The position numbers and the translations under genes were made by a program. From an uncultured Lachnospiraceae bacterium (GTDB lineage: Bacteria; Bacillota; Clostridia; Lachnospirales; Lachnospiraceae): 64,000 nt of DNA. This document shows positions 51,409-60,887 of the stretch, piece by piece. The notes under the pieces are model-generated. The model was not told the DNA's origin. It worked only from the letters and a program-made list of their open reading frames with translations, and ran no database searches. The DNA lies in the NCBI GenBank assembly GCA_947625775.1, contig CANQPM010000004.1, forward strand, positions 62,001-126,000, read 5' to 3'. The first letter of the stretch is position 1; every line of letters begins with the position of its first letter.

Positions 51409-52554
51409 ATGGAGCTGACAAACAAACAGCGTAAATACTTAGGCTTAGAGCCAATTGATTCCGCATGGGAGCGAATGGAGATACCCAACAACAGCGTAAA
51501 GACTGAATTGTCTACTGGGAAACATATTTTATACTTTGACGGCGATACTCTCCGCAAAAATATCACAGTAAACGATAGCGGCAGCTATCTCGAGCAAACC
51601 TGCCACATAAAGACGCAGGACAACCGCACGATGATTGCGCCAAAAACCGCAAAGGGCAAGCCAAAGCGCCTAAACGGCGTAAATCTGCAGAGATGTACGC
51701 CCGAGGGAGCGTATTTTCGGTTTGCAGGCTCTGTGCTGCTTGCCAACTACACGACACAGCATACATATTATTCATCTGTAATGGCGGGACTTCCGTTTAT
51801 GTCGGAGAGTGAGCTGCAGGTATTTCTTGACAAATGGATATCGGAGACAGATGACAAGGAGCTTAGGAGGATTGAAGCCTTTGCGCACGCTAAGCGCAGG
51901 CGCTGTAAATTTAAGGAGGGCGACTTTTTCCGTTTTCCGATAGACCGCACAAACTACGGCTACGGGCGTATTCTGCTTGATGTTGCGCAGATGAGAAAAA
52001 ACGGTGAAAGATTTTGGGATATTGTCATGTGTAAGCCACTGGTTGTCAGTGTTTACCATATTATTACCCAAAATCCGTCAATGGATATTGAAATCTTGAA
52101 AACGCTTAAAAGCTGTCCGTCGCAGTTTATTATGGACAACCGCTTTTTTTATGGTGAATATGAAATTGTCGGCAATGCGCCAATCACTGAGAAAGACGAG
52201 GACTATCCTATTATGTATGGGCAGGGCATTTCACCAGACAGCCGTAAAGTGATTAGGTTCCAGATGGGGCGCATATTCAGGGAAATCCCGCTGGAGGGGA
52301 ATGAGCTGGTAAAAAGAGCCTCTGGACGCCGAGATAAAGACCTGCTGCCCGATTTCTTGAACAATGGGATAGGCTGGTCGCTGGGGGTAGATAAAAATAT
52401 TTTGGAGGCGTGCATAGAGCAGGGCTCAAATGAGCCGTATTGGAATCAGAGCATTGACAATAATCTGCTTCACAGGCATGACTTGCGTCATCCCGTAAAC
52501 AGGGCAGAGCTTGAGCGGGTGCTTAGGCAGATGGGGCTGGATGATATTAAATAA
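51409..52554 (+). CDS. Imm26-family immunity protein
   Basis: A 381-residue protein. The N-terminus [17 protein letters not shown] and the middle [22 protein letters not shown] (given in two parts: [12 protein letters not shown] then [14 protein letters not shown], about residues 163-190) mark the Imm26 family. The conserved aromatic/acidic cluster of Imm26 is present, and the C-terminal ENR-like part ends [19 protein letters not shown]. Imm26 proteins protect against polymorphic toxins in Gram-positive bacteria. GGAGGAGAAAGC precedes the ATG at 51409. It ends the immunity region; no toxin is adjacent. Confidence 0.78.
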   Translation: MELTNKQRKYLGLEPIDSAWERMEIPNNSVKTELSTGKHILYFDGDTLRKNITVNDSGSYLEQTCHIKTQDNRTMIAPKTAKGKPKRLNGVNLQRCTPEGAYFRFAGSVLLANYTTQHTYYSSVMAGLPFMSESELQVFLDKWISETDDKELRRIEAFAHAKRRRCKFKEGDFFRFPIDRTNYGYGRILLDVAQMRKNGERFWDIVMCKPLVVSVYHIITQNPSMDIEILKTLKSCPSQFIMDNRFFYGEYEIVGNAPITEKDEDYPIMYGQGISPDSRKVIRFQMGRIFREIPLEGNELVKRASGRRDKDLLPDFLNNGIGWSLGVDKNILEACIEQGSNEPYWNQSIDNNLLHRHDLRHPVNRAELERVLRQMGLDDIK

Positions 52555-52564
52555 AGGCAAAAAC

Positions 52565-52598
52565 AAAGGGCAGCCGCCAAGAGGTGAGCTGCCCTTTT
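52565..52598. terminator. Bidirectional terminator after the Imm26 gene
   Basis: AAAGGGCAGC (52565-52574) pairs with GCTGCCCTTT (52588-52597); T-run follows. It also lies at the end of the convergent chemoreceptor gene. Confidence 0.75.
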
Positions 52599-52608
52599 CA
52601 AATTCAGT

Positions 52609-54393
52609 TTATTTTTCTGAGATTACAAATTTTTCCACTGTGTTCTGCAGCATTGCGGATATGCTTTCGGCATCTTTGACCTCGTTCAAGACCTTGTTGG
52701 AATTTGCAGCGATATTGCAGCTTTTTTCCGCGATATCCGCCGTGCCTGTAGCGCCTTCCGCGGCTGCCCTGCTCACGCCGTCAATTGAATCCGCCGCGGT
52801 TTCCACGGAGGCTAAAAGCTCCTGTGAGACTGCGCTGAAATCTGACACCATATCGTCGATATATGCGGCGTCTGAATTGTACGATTCCGTAATATCCGCA
52901 AAAGCGTCAAAGGTTTTGACAATATCCTCCGTCACAAAATTCAGAAGGCGCCCCGCGTCGCTTGACAAGTGTTCTACCGCGCGCGTTACCTCCTCCGTCA
53001 CGCGCTGGATATTTTCAACAGATTCTTTTGATTGTTCCGCAAGATTCCTTATCTCGTCGGCTACTACCGCAAAGCCTTTTCCTGCCTCGCCAGCCCTTGC
53101 CGCCTCGATTGACGCGTTGAGCGCCAGCAGGTTTGTCTGTGAAGTAATGCCGAGTATCGACTGCGCAAGCTCGTCAATCTGCTGTACTACCTTTGCGCCT
53201 TCAAGCGCTTTTGTAAGGCTGCCGCTTATTTCCATACCCATATCGCTTGCCTTTTTGCGGTTAATGTCAGTCTCCTCTTTTGCCTTAAAAGCGCGCTCGT
53301 GAATGCTTACCGCTTTCTCCGCGCCGTCCTGCGAGCGCTCGGCTATGCTTCTTGAAACAGTGCCGATCTCCTGTGTGATTTTGTTAATCTGCTCTGCGGA
53401 GGCGGCAGTCTCCTCCATTCCTGCCGAAAACTGTTCTGTGGTTGCCGATACGCTCTGCAAATCGTCATTCAGCTCGTCTACATTATTGCGGACTGTCTCA
53501 ACTATCTGCCCGAGGTGTATGCTTTCACTTTTGATATTGCCGAGTACGTCATCAGACGTGGCGGAAAGGCTGTTCATTGCCCTTGCGAGAAGCCCGAACT
53601 CGTCCTTGCGGTTTGCCTGTTTTTCGGGTATGCGCTCACTGTAGTTGCCCTGCTCAAGCTTGCCCGCAAACGCTACCATCATCTTCATTGCCTTTGTAAT
53701 GTCCCTTATGATTGAAACTGTTATGATAAATACCAAAGCTATGCAGATTACTGCGCCGACAGTGACAATGGCAATCTGCTGGTTTTTAATCTTCTCTGTA
53801 GCGTCGCGTTCCGTCGCTATAATCTCATCTATGTAATTTATATAATTGCCCGTGCCGATAACCCATTCAAACGGCTCAAACGCTTTGCTGTAGCCGCGCT
53901 TAGGCTCCGCCTCGGTCTGTCCCTCTCTTGGAAAATACCATTCGTTGAAGCCGCCGCCGTTGAGGGCTGTCTTGATTATATTTTGTATGAAAGGAGTACC
54001 GTTTACGTCAACAGCGTTGTAACGGTTTGTACCCTCCGTATCGTTGCCAAGAAGTACGACGTTCGTGCCGTCATAAGTGTCCGCCCAGAAATAGCCGTTG
54101 TCGCCGTAGCGCAGCTCCCGCAGCATGTCAGCGCCCTGTTTTTTCGCCTCCTCGAGAGTACATTCGCCGTTTTCATACATGGAATTGTACACGTTCAGCA
54201 TTGTGATTGCGTTGTCCACCTGCTCCTTGATGGCGTTGTCGTAGTCGCTGAGTATTTGCTTTTCATGCGATTCGAGCGCGTGGTCTGCGATTCTGTTCAT
54301 TCCGCTGATGCCGCCAAAGACTTCGCCCGCCACAGCTATCAGGGCAATGATTACAATAATGTTCAGCTTGATTCCCATTTTTAGATTTTTCAT
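52609..54393 (-). CDS. Methyl-accepting chemotaxis protein with sCache sensor
   Basis: A 594-residue chemoreceptor. Membrane helix (about residues 9-29), extracytoplasmic single Cache domain (about 33-195, with [20 protein letters not shown] and [11 protein letters not shown]), second helix (about 202-222), HAMP (about 225-278), then the cytoplasmic signalling helices. The hairpin tip is [20 protein letters not shown] near 410 and continues [20 protein letters not shown]. Such receptors detect small organic acids or amines and drive CheA. No che genes are near. GGAAGCATCACC precedes the ATG. It suggests the organism is motile. Confidence 0.93.
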   Translation of the reverse strand: MKNLKMGIKLNIIVIIALIAVAGEVFGGISGMNRIADHALESHEKQILSDYDNAIKEQVDNAITMLNVYNSMYENGECTLEEAKKQGADMLRELRYGDNGYFWADTYDGTNVVLLGNDTEGTNRYNAVDVNGTPFIQNIIKTALNGGGFNEWYFPREGQTEAEPKRGYSKAFEPFEWVIGTGNYINYIDEIIATERDATEKIKNQQIAIVTVGAVICIALVFIITVSIIRDITKAMKMMVAFAGKLEQGNYSERIPEKQANRKDEFGLLARAMNSLSATSDDVLGNIKSESIHLGQIVETVRNNVDELNDDLQSVSATTEQFSAGMEETAASAEQINKITQEIGTVSRSIAERSQDGAEKAVSIHERAFKAKEETDINRKKASDMGMEISGSLTKALEGAKVVQQIDELAQSILGITSQTNLLALNASIEAARAGEAGKGFAVVADEIRNLAEQSKESVENIQRVTEEVTRAVEHLSSDAGRLLNFVTEDIVKTFDAFADITESYNSDAAYIDDMVSDFSAVSQELLASVETAADSIDGVSRAAAEGATGTADIAEKSCNIAANSNKVLNEVKDAESISAMLQNTVEKFVISEK

Positions 54394-54674
54394 GGTGATG
54401 CTTCCTTTCCGTAAAGTTTTGCTCTTATTAGAATTTTATCACATAAATATGTCGAATGTCTAGGGAAAGCAGTACAAGTTTGCCAAAAGTTTCTTGGCGC
54501 TGAATTGCTCAAACGGTTAAGTTCAACAAAATGGGGATTTATTGCGGGGAATATTTGTGGAAAATATCCAAGAAACTGTATGCTGAGTTGGCTGGCATGA
54601 TTTTGAAAAAATAGGGTAAAATAAAAATTCAAGGCAGCATATGCGCCTTGAATTTTTAATCTTTATTTAGATAA

Positions 54675-54747
54675 TGGAGATAGCGAGACTCGAACTCGTG
54701 ACCTATACGTTGCGAACGTATCGCTCTCCCAGCTGAGCTATATCCCC
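54675..54747 (-). tRNA. tRNA-Ala(CGC)
   Basis: On the minus strand the cloverleaf is complete: acceptor GGGGATA/TATCTCC with the alanine-identity G3-U70 pair, D arm GCTC...GAGC, anticodon stem ATACG/CGTAT around TTCGCAA (anticodon CGC, reading GCG), T arm with GTTCGAGTC. The CCA end is not encoded. Confidence 0.93.
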
Positions 54748-54994
54748 AAAGACTTGTATCACAAATCTAAGAACCATTATACCACATTTACGCAGGATTG
54801 CAAGAAAAGTTTTATACGGATTTTGCAATCTAAAAATTTATTGCAAAAGCACGGATAAAATCATAAAATGTAATCAGGCGGCAGATAGTAGCCCAAAGCG
54901 GCATATAATAACAAACCTGAATAAGCGCTATGAGGAATATGCGAGGCTGGGCATGGGATAATTTTGGGCAGTAAGCATTAAAATGGAGGGATTC

Positions 54995-56173
54995 ATGGAC
55001 TTTCTAAAGGATAAAACAAAAAAACGGCAATTTTGGCTTACATATGGAGTATTTGTAATAAACGGCATGCTGGCGCTGTCAGTCGGCTCGCTTCTGCCGT
55101 TTATCCGCGACGCGAGGGGGCTTGATTACGCGTTCTGCGGAATGCTCGTGAGCCTTCATTCGGTCGGCAATCTTATTTCCAGCTTTGCAGGCGGGACTTT
55201 GCCCATTTTTATAGGCAGGAAAAAAAGCATACTGATTTTTGAAACGTTCTTCGCTGCGGCATATTTGCTTATAATATTTGGGAGCAGCCGCTTTGCGCTT
55301 GCGCTGGCATTTCTTCTGACAGGACTTGCAAGAGGAGCGACAAGTAATTTCTGCAATGCATCAGTCAACAGCCTCGCGCCTGGAAAGGCGTGGACAATCA
55401 ACGGACTTCACGCTATGTTTTCAATCGGCGCGTTTCTGTTCCCTATTATTTTGACGCTTCTAACTATGACGCAGGAGAGCAGCTGGATATATGCGGTATA
55501 TTTTATGCTTGCCATGGGGGTGCTGAGCTGGCTTTTGTATTTTATAATGCCTGTTGGAAATGATCGTCTGGAAAAGAATGGAAATGGCGGCGGGAGCTTT
55601 GCTTTTTTCAAAATGCCATTGTTTTATATATGTACGTTTACCCTGTTTTTTTACCTGTGCGCGGAGCAGGGAGTAATAGGGTGGATGGTGACATATTTTA
55701 AAGATACGGGGCTGCTTGATGAAGCATTATCACAGATTACGGCAAGCGTGCTGTGGATTATGATTCTCGCGGGGCGACTTACGACGGCATTTGTCTCGAC
55801 CAGAGTGAAAAAGGAAAAGCTTTTGCCTGTTATGGGGATAGGCATGATTTTATTTTTTTTGCTGCTCATTTTTAGCAGAAGTACGCTTTGGATTGTAATA
55901 GGGATTATGGGGTTTGGCTACAGCATGGCAGGAGTATATCCAACAACCGTGTCATTTACAGGCGGGCTTATTCAGCGTTACCCTATGGCGTGGAATTTTA
56001 TACTTACCTTCGCAAGCATCGGCTCAATTGTGATGCCGTCGGTAATCGGCAGGATAGCCGAGGCCGCAAATATCTACTATGGAATGAGCGCTATCGGGGC
56101 AGTGCTTGTTGTTGATTTTGCGTTTATTGCGGGGCTGTGCGCGTATATCGGAAAGAGGGGGGTATTGCAATAA
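54995..56173 (+). CDS. MFS transporter
   Basis: A 392-residue major-facilitator permease with 12 predicted helices. The loop between helices 2 and 3 has GGTLPIFIGRKKSI (about residue 65), the motif A variant of the superfamily, and a repeat-like loop VSTRVKKEKLLPVMG is near 270. The substrate is unknown; the sequence resembles sugar-phosphate or drug-type carriers in layout only. The ATG at 54995 follows GGAGGGATTC; an upstream ATG at 54983 is part of that ribosome site. Single gene, transcribed away from tRNA-Ala. Confidence 0.85.
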   Translation: MDFLKDKTKKRQFWLTYGVFVINGMLALSVGSLLPFIRDARGLDYAFCGMLVSLHSVGNLISSFAGGTLPIFIGRKKSILIFETFFAAAYLLIIFGSSRFALALAFLLTGLARGATSNFCNASVNSLAPGKAWTINGLHAMFSIGAFLFPIILTLLTMTQESSWIYAVYFMLAMGVLSWLLYFIMPVGNDRLEKNGNGGGSFAFFKMPLFYICTFTLFFYLCAEQGVIGWMVTYFKDTGLLDEALSQITASVLWIMILAGRLTTAFVSTRVKKEKLLPVMGIGMILFFLLLIFSRSTLWIVIGIMGFGYSMAGVYPTTVSFTGGLIQRYPMAWNFILTFASIGSIVMPSVIGRIAEAANIYYGMSAIGAVLVVDFAFIAGLCAYIGKRGVLQ

Positions 56174-56337
56174 GGCATGAGCGTTATACGGCAAAGAATG
56201 GCGCGGTGCTTGTCTATGGGGTTATGGAAAAATTAATATGAAAAATGTTATAAAATATAAACCGCTGTCCGATATAATTATTAGAAATGCCTTATTATAA
56301 TTATGAAATGTTACGAGTGAAAAGCGTGTGTCCGATA

Positions 56338-56440
56338 AGGAAAAATATTAAGGAACTCTAAGGCGGCGAAAGTCATGCCGCTAAAACGGGCAGGGAAGGA
56401 ATGCAAATTTGTGTTTAGGGTACAAATTCGCAGGTGAATC
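56338..56440 (+). promoter_or_regulatory. Structured leader before the coiled-coil gene
   Basis: Two hairpins: GCGGC (56363-56367) with GCCGC (56377-56381) around a GAAAGTCAT loop, and GCAAATTTGT (56403-56412) with ACAAATTCGC (56422-56431), one mismatch. A CCGATATA box (56269-56276) is upstream. I could not match it to a named riboswitch class. Confidence 0.35.
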
Positions 56441-56457
56441 AAGAATGGGGGATTAGT

Positions 56458-57666
56458 ATGCAGATAAAGCCAATCACAATAAATGCAGCAAGTACAATAA
56501 TGACGCGCAGCGCTCAAGGAAATGCCGCCCAGCCAGCAAACAGCGCGTATATGCCACAGTGCAGAGTTTCAATTTCAAATGAAGGGCGAAAGCTTAGCAG
56601 GCAAAACGGCGGGCAGCCAAAAGCAAGCGCCAAAGGCGCCGCAGTGCAGAAGCTTGTGCTGCGCCAGAACAAAGAGGCTGCACAGAATGAAAAGACCATG
56701 GAAGGATACCGCGAAAAATTAAAGGATATAAATAAGGAATTATATGCCTTAAACAAATCCTTCAACAGAAGTCCCGACAAGGAGACAGTCGAGAAGGAGC
56801 AGGAGCTGCTCGGTGCGATGCGCGATCAGAAAGCGGCTCAGGAGGAAACGAACAAGCAATACGCCAAGGAAGCACAGGCGCTTGCCGCAATGCAGTCGGC
56901 AGCATGTCAAGAGGAAATAGACGGAAAAAACCGCGAGCTCTGGACATTCTTAAAGACCTTGGAGGAAGCTGAAAAATCCGAGGAGGAGCGCGAGGGCACA
57001 GATGAGAACGACGAAAGCGGCGCAGATGAGGCTGAAACGGGAAATTCCGCAGGCAGCGCGATTAAAAATTCAGCGGCGCAGTTTAACGCAGCCACTATAA
57101 AGCGCGATTTGGGCGTGGATAATGAGTTTGATGAGCTTAGCGCAGAGGGACACAGGCTTATCAAGCTTGCCAACACAATCACGCAGGAGACATTGAGCGA
57201 GAGCGAATACATAAGCAATGCTCTTGGCAAAGACGGGCTTACTGACGACGCAAAAGCCGAGGCGGAGGATTTTCAGGCGGCAATGGGGACAGTTTATCGG
57301 GACGTTGAAAGATACCGCAGCAATGGGCTGTATCTTTTGCAGGCGGTGCGCGATGCTAAGCTAAAGCGCATATCAGACAATCCGCTTGAAGGATTTCAGG
57401 AGACGAAGGACAGCATGATGATGGCCGCGGACAGCGCAGTTCTTGGAGAGGCAAGACAGGAGCCGATTAGCGAGGCTTCCGATGAGCTTGAAGACGAGGT
57501 TGAAAAGCTTATTGACGAGCGAAACGACATAGACAAGACTCCCGAGGAAAAAGAGCAGGAGGAAAAGGCGCAGGAGCAAAAAGACGCAGTGGAGGAAGAA
57601 ACGCCCGAGGAAAAGAAAGAAAAAGAAGCAGAGGAAGCTAAGGAAGCAAAAGCGGAGGAGAAATGA
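56458..57666 (+). CDS. Coiled-coil, charged protein of unknown function
   Basis: A 402-residue soluble protein. The N-terminus (about 1-60) is low-complexity and ends with CRVSISNEGRKLSRQNGG, a motif that resembles the tails of flagellar-class proteins in related species. Two coiled-coil parts follow (about 63-195 and 225-300), then an extremely Glu/Lys-rich tail (about 335-402, KTPEEKEQEEKAQEQKDAVE). No signal peptide or membrane helix. It overlaps the LysR gene by four bases (57663-57666). The ATG at 56458 follows GGGGGATTAGT. Not recognised; the tail may be a disordered spacer. Confidence 0.65.
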   Translation: MQIKPITINAASTIMTRSAQGNAAQPANSAYMPQCRVSISNEGRKLSRQNGGQPKASAKGAAVQKLVLRQNKEAAQNEKTMEGYREKLKDINKELYALNKSFNRSPDKETVEKEQELLGAMRDQKAAQEETNKQYAKEAQALAAMQSAACQEEIDGKNRELWTFLKTLEEAEKSEEEREGTDENDESGADEAETGNSAGSAIKNSAAQFNAATIKRDLGVDNEFDELSAEGHRLIKLANTITQETLSESEYISNALGKDGLTDDAKAEAEDFQAAMGTVYRDVERYRSNGLYLLQAVRDAKLKRISDNPLEGFQETKDSMMMAADSAVLGEARQEPISEASDELEDEVEKLIDERNDIDKTPEEKEQEEKAQEQKDAVEEETPEEKKEKEAEEAKEAKAEEK

Positions 57667-58577
57667 CCTTACAGCAGCTAAGATATGTAGTCACGGTAGC
57701 GGAAACTGGCAATATCACGGAGGCAGCCAAAAGACTTTTTATCTCACAGCCAAGCCTGACAAAAGCCGTCAAAGAGCTGGAAACTGAGATGCACATAACG
57801 ATTTTCAAAAGGACAAGCAAAGGCGTTACCATTTCAAACGAGGGCGACACGTTTTTGTCCTACGCAAGGCAGGTCTTGGAGCAGGCAAATTTATTGGAGG
57901 AAAAATTCAAAAGCACGGACAGACAGAGTCCGCGCTTTTCCGTGTCATGCCAGCATTATTCCTTTGCGGTAAACGCTTTTGTTGACGTAATACGTCAATT
58001 TGACGCGAAAAGCTATGATTTTACACTCAGAGAGACGCAGACACACGAAATCATAGAAGACGTAAGCAGGCTGAAAAGCGAAATCGGGATTTTATACACG
58101 TCTGCCAAAAACGAGGAGATTATTTTAAGGCTGATAAAGCAGAACAGCCTGAAATTTGACGAGCTTTTTGTCGCAAAGCCCCACGTATTCATAAGCTCAC
58201 AGCATCCGCTTGCGGGCAGGGAAATATTGGAGTTAAAGGATTTGGAGGAATATCCCTACCTTTCGTTTGAGCAGGGCGAGTACAATTCCTTCTATTTTTC
58301 AGAGGAAATATTGAGCACGCTCGGCAGGAGCAAAAATATAAAGGTGAGGGACAGGGCGACGCTTTTCAACCTTGTGATAGGCTTGAACGGCTATACAGTA
58401 AGCTCGGGCGTGATAAGCCGAAGGCTGAATGGGGAGAGCATCATAGCAAAGCCGCTCAAGGTAGACGAGTACATGCGCATAGGCACAATCACGCGCAATG
58501 ATATGCCGCTGAGCATATACGGGCAGGCGTATATAGAGGCGCTGGAGAGGCATATAAACGCGGATGATGAGGCATAA
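57663..58577 (+). CDS. LysR-family transcriptional regulator
   Basis: A 304-residue LysR-type regulator: winged-helix domain (residues 1-60, with AETGNITEAAKRLFISQPSL) and a periplasmic-binding-protein-like effector domain (about 90-295). It is translationally coupled to the coiled-coil gene and lies 167 bases before metF, in the same direction. The gap holds a perfect dyad GCCATAG-N7-CTATGGC of the T-N11-A type at a distance of about -66 from the likely metF start. It could activate metF in response to methionine or homocysteine, as MetR-type proteins do; that link is inferred from position. Confidence 0.85.
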   Translation: MTLQQLRYVVTVAETGNITEAAKRLFISQPSLTKAVKELETEMHITIFKRTSKGVTISNEGDTFLSYARQVLEQANLLEEKFKSTDRQSPRFSVSCQHYSFAVNAFVDVIRQFDAKSYDFTLRETQTHEIIEDVSRLKSEIGILYTSAKNEEIILRLIKQNSLKFDELFVAKPHVFISSQHPLAGREILELKDLEEYPYLSFEQGEYNSFYFSEEILSTLGRSKNIKVRDRATLFNLVIGLNGYTVSSGVISRRLNGESIIAKPLKVDEYMRIGTITRNDMPLSIYGQAYIEALERHINADDEA

Positions 58578-58635
58578 AATACTATCAAATTTTGTAAAGT
58601 TCATTGTTTTTGCTACCTTTTTAAGGGCTTAGACA

Positions 58636-58656
58636 GCCATAGCTTTAATCTATGGC
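58636..58656 (+). promoter_or_regulatory. LysR-type operator before metF
   Basis: GCCATAG (58636-58642) and CTATGGC (58650-58656), seven bases apart, form a perfect T-N11-A dyad. The likely metF -10 is TATACT (58700-58705), giving a start near 58712; the dyad centre lies near -66, the usual place for a LysR recognition site. The -35 is poor, which fits activation. Confidence 0.6.
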
Positions 58657-58744
58657 AAAATAATATTTTTTTATATTTTCCAAAAATATCAAAGGGGACT
58701 ATACTTATATTCAGCATATTTGATTTTTATTGGAGGAAAATAAA

Positions 58745-59602
58745 ATGCTTGCTGATTTATTAAATAAAACAAAGACAACCCTTTCATTTGAGGTTTCACC
58801 GCCAAAGACAGAGGAGGAGTTCAACGCCGTTTTTGAAAAGCTTGACTCGCTTGCCGCCCTGCAGCCTGATTTCATAAGCTGCACCTATGGCGCGGGAGGC
58901 TCAAGCGCGGGCAAAACGGTTGAAATGGCGGCGTATATCCAGCACAGGCTCAACATTGACACAATGGCGCACATGACCTGCGTAGGCTTTAAGCGTGAGG
59001 ATCTTCAAAAAAACTGTGAGCTGCTGGAGAAGGAAGGCATACGCTATGTCATGGCATTGCGCGGGGACAGACCAAAGACTATGAGCGACGAGCAGTTTGA
59101 AAGCAGGGAATTTTTGTATGCTGCGGATATGATACGCTATTTAAAGGCAAACACGTCGCTGTCAATCGCGGGCGGCTGCTATCCTGAAAAGCATTATGAG
59201 GCTGAGAGCTTTGAGAGCGATTTGCGCCATTTAAAGGAAAAAGTCGATGCGGGAGCGGATTTCCTTGTCACACAGCTTTTCTTTGACAACGATATTTTTT
59301 ACCGCTTTAGGGAAAAGGCTGTGTCTTTTGGAATTACAGCGCCAATCTGCGCAGGCATCATGCCGATTACGAGCGCAAAACAGATAGGAAAAAGCGTTAA
59401 CCTTTCGGGTTCAAGCGTTCCAAAAGCGCTTGAAGATATGATTGCAAAATACGGCGACGATAAAGAGGATATGCGCAAGGCGGGTGTTGATTATGCGGTG
59501 CGCCAAATCCTTGGCTTGAAAGAGCGCGGCGTGGACGGCATACATATTTACACAATGAACAGGCCAAAAACTACGGCAGAAATAGTGGCGCAGATGTCAT
59601 AA
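58745..59602 (+). CDS. metF: 5,10-methylenetetrahydrofolate reductase
   Basis: A 285-residue FAD enzyme that reduces methylene-THF to methyl-THF for methionine synthesis or, in acetogens, the methyl branch of CO2 fixation. The TIM barrel begins TLSFEVSPPKTEEEF, with CTYGAGGSSAGKTVEMAA near 45 and the conserved VMALRGDRPK near 93; FLVTQLFFDN is near 170. The ATG at 58745 follows GGAGGAAAATAAA; a TTG further upstream (58730) is not used. Rather small for the family (about 290) and without the MetV/zinc partner of acetogens nearby. Confidence 0.95.
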   Translation: MLADLLNKTKTTLSFEVSPPKTEEEFNAVFEKLDSLAALQPDFISCTYGAGGSSAGKTVEMAAYIQHRLNIDTMAHMTCVGFKREDLQKNCELLEKEGIRYVMALRGDRPKTMSDEQFESREFLYAADMIRYLKANTSLSIAGGCYPEKHYEAESFESDLRHLKEKVDAGADFLVTQLFFDNDIFYRFREKAVSFGITAPICAGIMPITSAKQIGKSVNLSGSSVPKALEDMIAKYGDDKEDMRKAGVDYAVRQILGLKERGVDGIHIYTMNRPKTTAEIVAQMS

Positions 59603-59624
59603 CAAAACTGTCTGAAAATAATAA

Positions 59625-59665
59625 AACAGCCCGAAACAGTACAGGCTATACTGTTTCGGGCTGTT
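59625..59665. terminator. Strong bidirectional terminator between metF and hsp20
   Basis: A 17-base perfect stem (AACAGCCCGAAACAGTA with its complement) and a seven-base loop. It sits at the end of both convergent genes. Confidence 0.85.
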
Positions 59666-59676
59666 ATCATTCTGCA

Positions 59677-60150
59677 TTACCCTTCGATTGCAATATATTT
59701 TGTTTCCTCGACAGGCGGATTTTGCTCCATCTTGGGGATAGAAAGCTTCAGCACGCCGCTCTCATATTTGGCATGTATATCTTCCTGCTTTATATCCTCG
59801 CCTACATAGAAGGACCTGCTCATGCTGCCAGCATAACGCTCGCGGCGGACAAACTTGCCTGTCTTCTTCTCGGTTTCGTCTTTATCAAGCCCCTTTGCCG
59901 CGCTGATTGTCAGATAGCCGTCCTTCAATTCAAGCGAAAGCTCGTCCTTCTTAAAGCCCGGAAGCTCCACATCTACCTCGTAATGGTCGTCGTGGTCGCG
60001 CACGTCAGTCTTCATCATATTTGCCGCATGGCGTCCGTACAGCTTTTTCTGAGCCTTCTGCATTTCCCTGTCGTTGAATGAAGGAAATTCAAAAAAGTCA
60101 TCAAAGAAATCATCAAATAAGTTTTCTCCAAAAATACTAGGTGTCATCAT
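59677..60150 (-). CDS. hsp20: Hsp20/alpha-crystallin small heat-shock protein
   Basis: A 157-residue holdase chaperone. N-terminal Phe-rich arm (FGENLFDDFFDDFFEF), alpha-crystallin domain (about residues 45-145: DVRDHDDHYEVDVELPGFKK and later YESGVLKLSIPK, with the GVL motif), and a C-terminal tail with the family-type sequence. It prevents aggregation of unfolded proteins under heat. The start ATG pair has AAGGAGCGATGACTT ahead. A CIRCE operator overlaps its promoter, so it should be repressed by HrcA. Confidence 0.95.
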   Translation of the reverse strand: MMTPSIFGENLFDDFFDDFFEFPSFNDREMQKAQKKLYGRHAANMMKTDVRDHDDHYEVDVELPGFKKDELSLELKDGYLTISAAKGLDKDETEKKTGKFVRRERYAGSMSRSFYVGEDIKQEDIHAKYESGVLKLSIPKMEQNPPVEETKYIAIEG

Positions 60151-60250
60151 AAGTCATCGCTCCTTTTCCTATTAAAAAAATTTTAAATTATTTGTTAACT
60201 GGAACAGGGGATGTTTAGGAATTTTGTTTCCTTTCCTTTGTTCTATATGT

Positions 60251-60279
60251 GTTATAACACTATTATTAGCACTTGTCAA
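60251..60279 (-). promoter_or_regulatory. Sigma-A promoter of hsp20
   Basis: On the minus strand TTGACA (60279-60274), 17 bases, TATAAC (60256-60251). The -35 box lies inside the CIRCE operator, so HrcA binding would block RNA polymerase. Confidence 0.8.
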
Positions 60280-60292
60280 GGGTGAGTGCTAA
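60266..60292. promoter_or_regulatory. CIRCE operator (HrcA binding site)
   Basis: TTAGCACTT, nine bases, GAGTGCTAA: only one base deviates from the CIRCE consensus TTAGCACTC-N9-GAGTGCTAA. Confidence 0.92.
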
Positions 60293-60374
60293 TAATTTTT
60301 GTGAACTTTCTGTGAACTGATACGACTATAAAGTTTCGCAAACGCTTATTACAATAAATATTCCATAAAACGGA

Positions 60375-60803
60375 CTATGAGAGAGTTTCAGGCTCATTCA
60401 ATACGGAAGTGCAGTGCGGGCATCTCGTAGCCTCAATAGCAATTTCCGACTGGCAGTAGGGGCATTTCTTTGTGGTGGGCGCCTTGGGCGGCTCCTCCTT
60501 TTGAAAACGCGACATAGCCGTGTTCATAACCTTTACCAGAATAAATACAATAAGCGCCATAATTAGGAAATTAACGACAGCCGTGATAAACTTTCCATAA
60601 TAAAGAGTCACATCTCCTGTGATGTTCCAGGCAAGCTGGTCAAAATTCATGCCGCCGAACAGCCCGAGCAAAGGATTGATTATATCATTTACAAGCGATG
60701 ACACAATGCTCGTAAATGCGCCGCCTATAATGATACCGACAGCCATATCCATGACGTTTCCCTTGCTGATAAATTTCTTAAATTCTTCAAAAAATTTCTT
60801 CAT
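60375..60803 (-). CDS. mscL: Large-conductance mechanosensitive channel with zinc-ribbon tail
   Basis: A 142-residue MscL. The N-terminal amphipathic helix and first membrane helix (GNVMDMAVGIIIGGAFTSIV, residues 15-34) match the family; the second helix is at about 74-96. Instead of the usual short C-terminal bundle, the tail ends in a zinc-ribbon with Cys114, Cys117, Cys128 and Cys131 (CPYC/CPHC). MscL opens under high membrane tension to rescue cells from osmotic shock. The ribbon is cytosolic and may cap or regulate the pore. GGAGGG lies eight bases before the ATG. Confidence 0.93.
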   Translation of the reverse strand: MKKFFEEFKKFISKGNVMDMAVGIIIGGAFTSIVSSLVNDIINPLLGLFGGMNFDQLAWNITGDVTLYYGKFITAVVNFLIMALIVFILVKVMNTAMSRFQKEEPPKAPTTKKCPYCQSEIAIEATRCPHCTSVLNEPETLS

Positions 60804-60887
60804 AAAATTAGCCCTCCATTTGTAAAAATATGTCGGCTATATTCTAGCATATATAAGGCTTTTTGGCAAGAAAAATGAAAAATCCTC

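Noticed and set aside
56338-56440. Cyclic-di-GMP riboswitch in the leader of the coiled-coil gene
   Set aside because: A few short blocks are reminiscent, but the conserved core and receptor elements of the class cannot be aligned.
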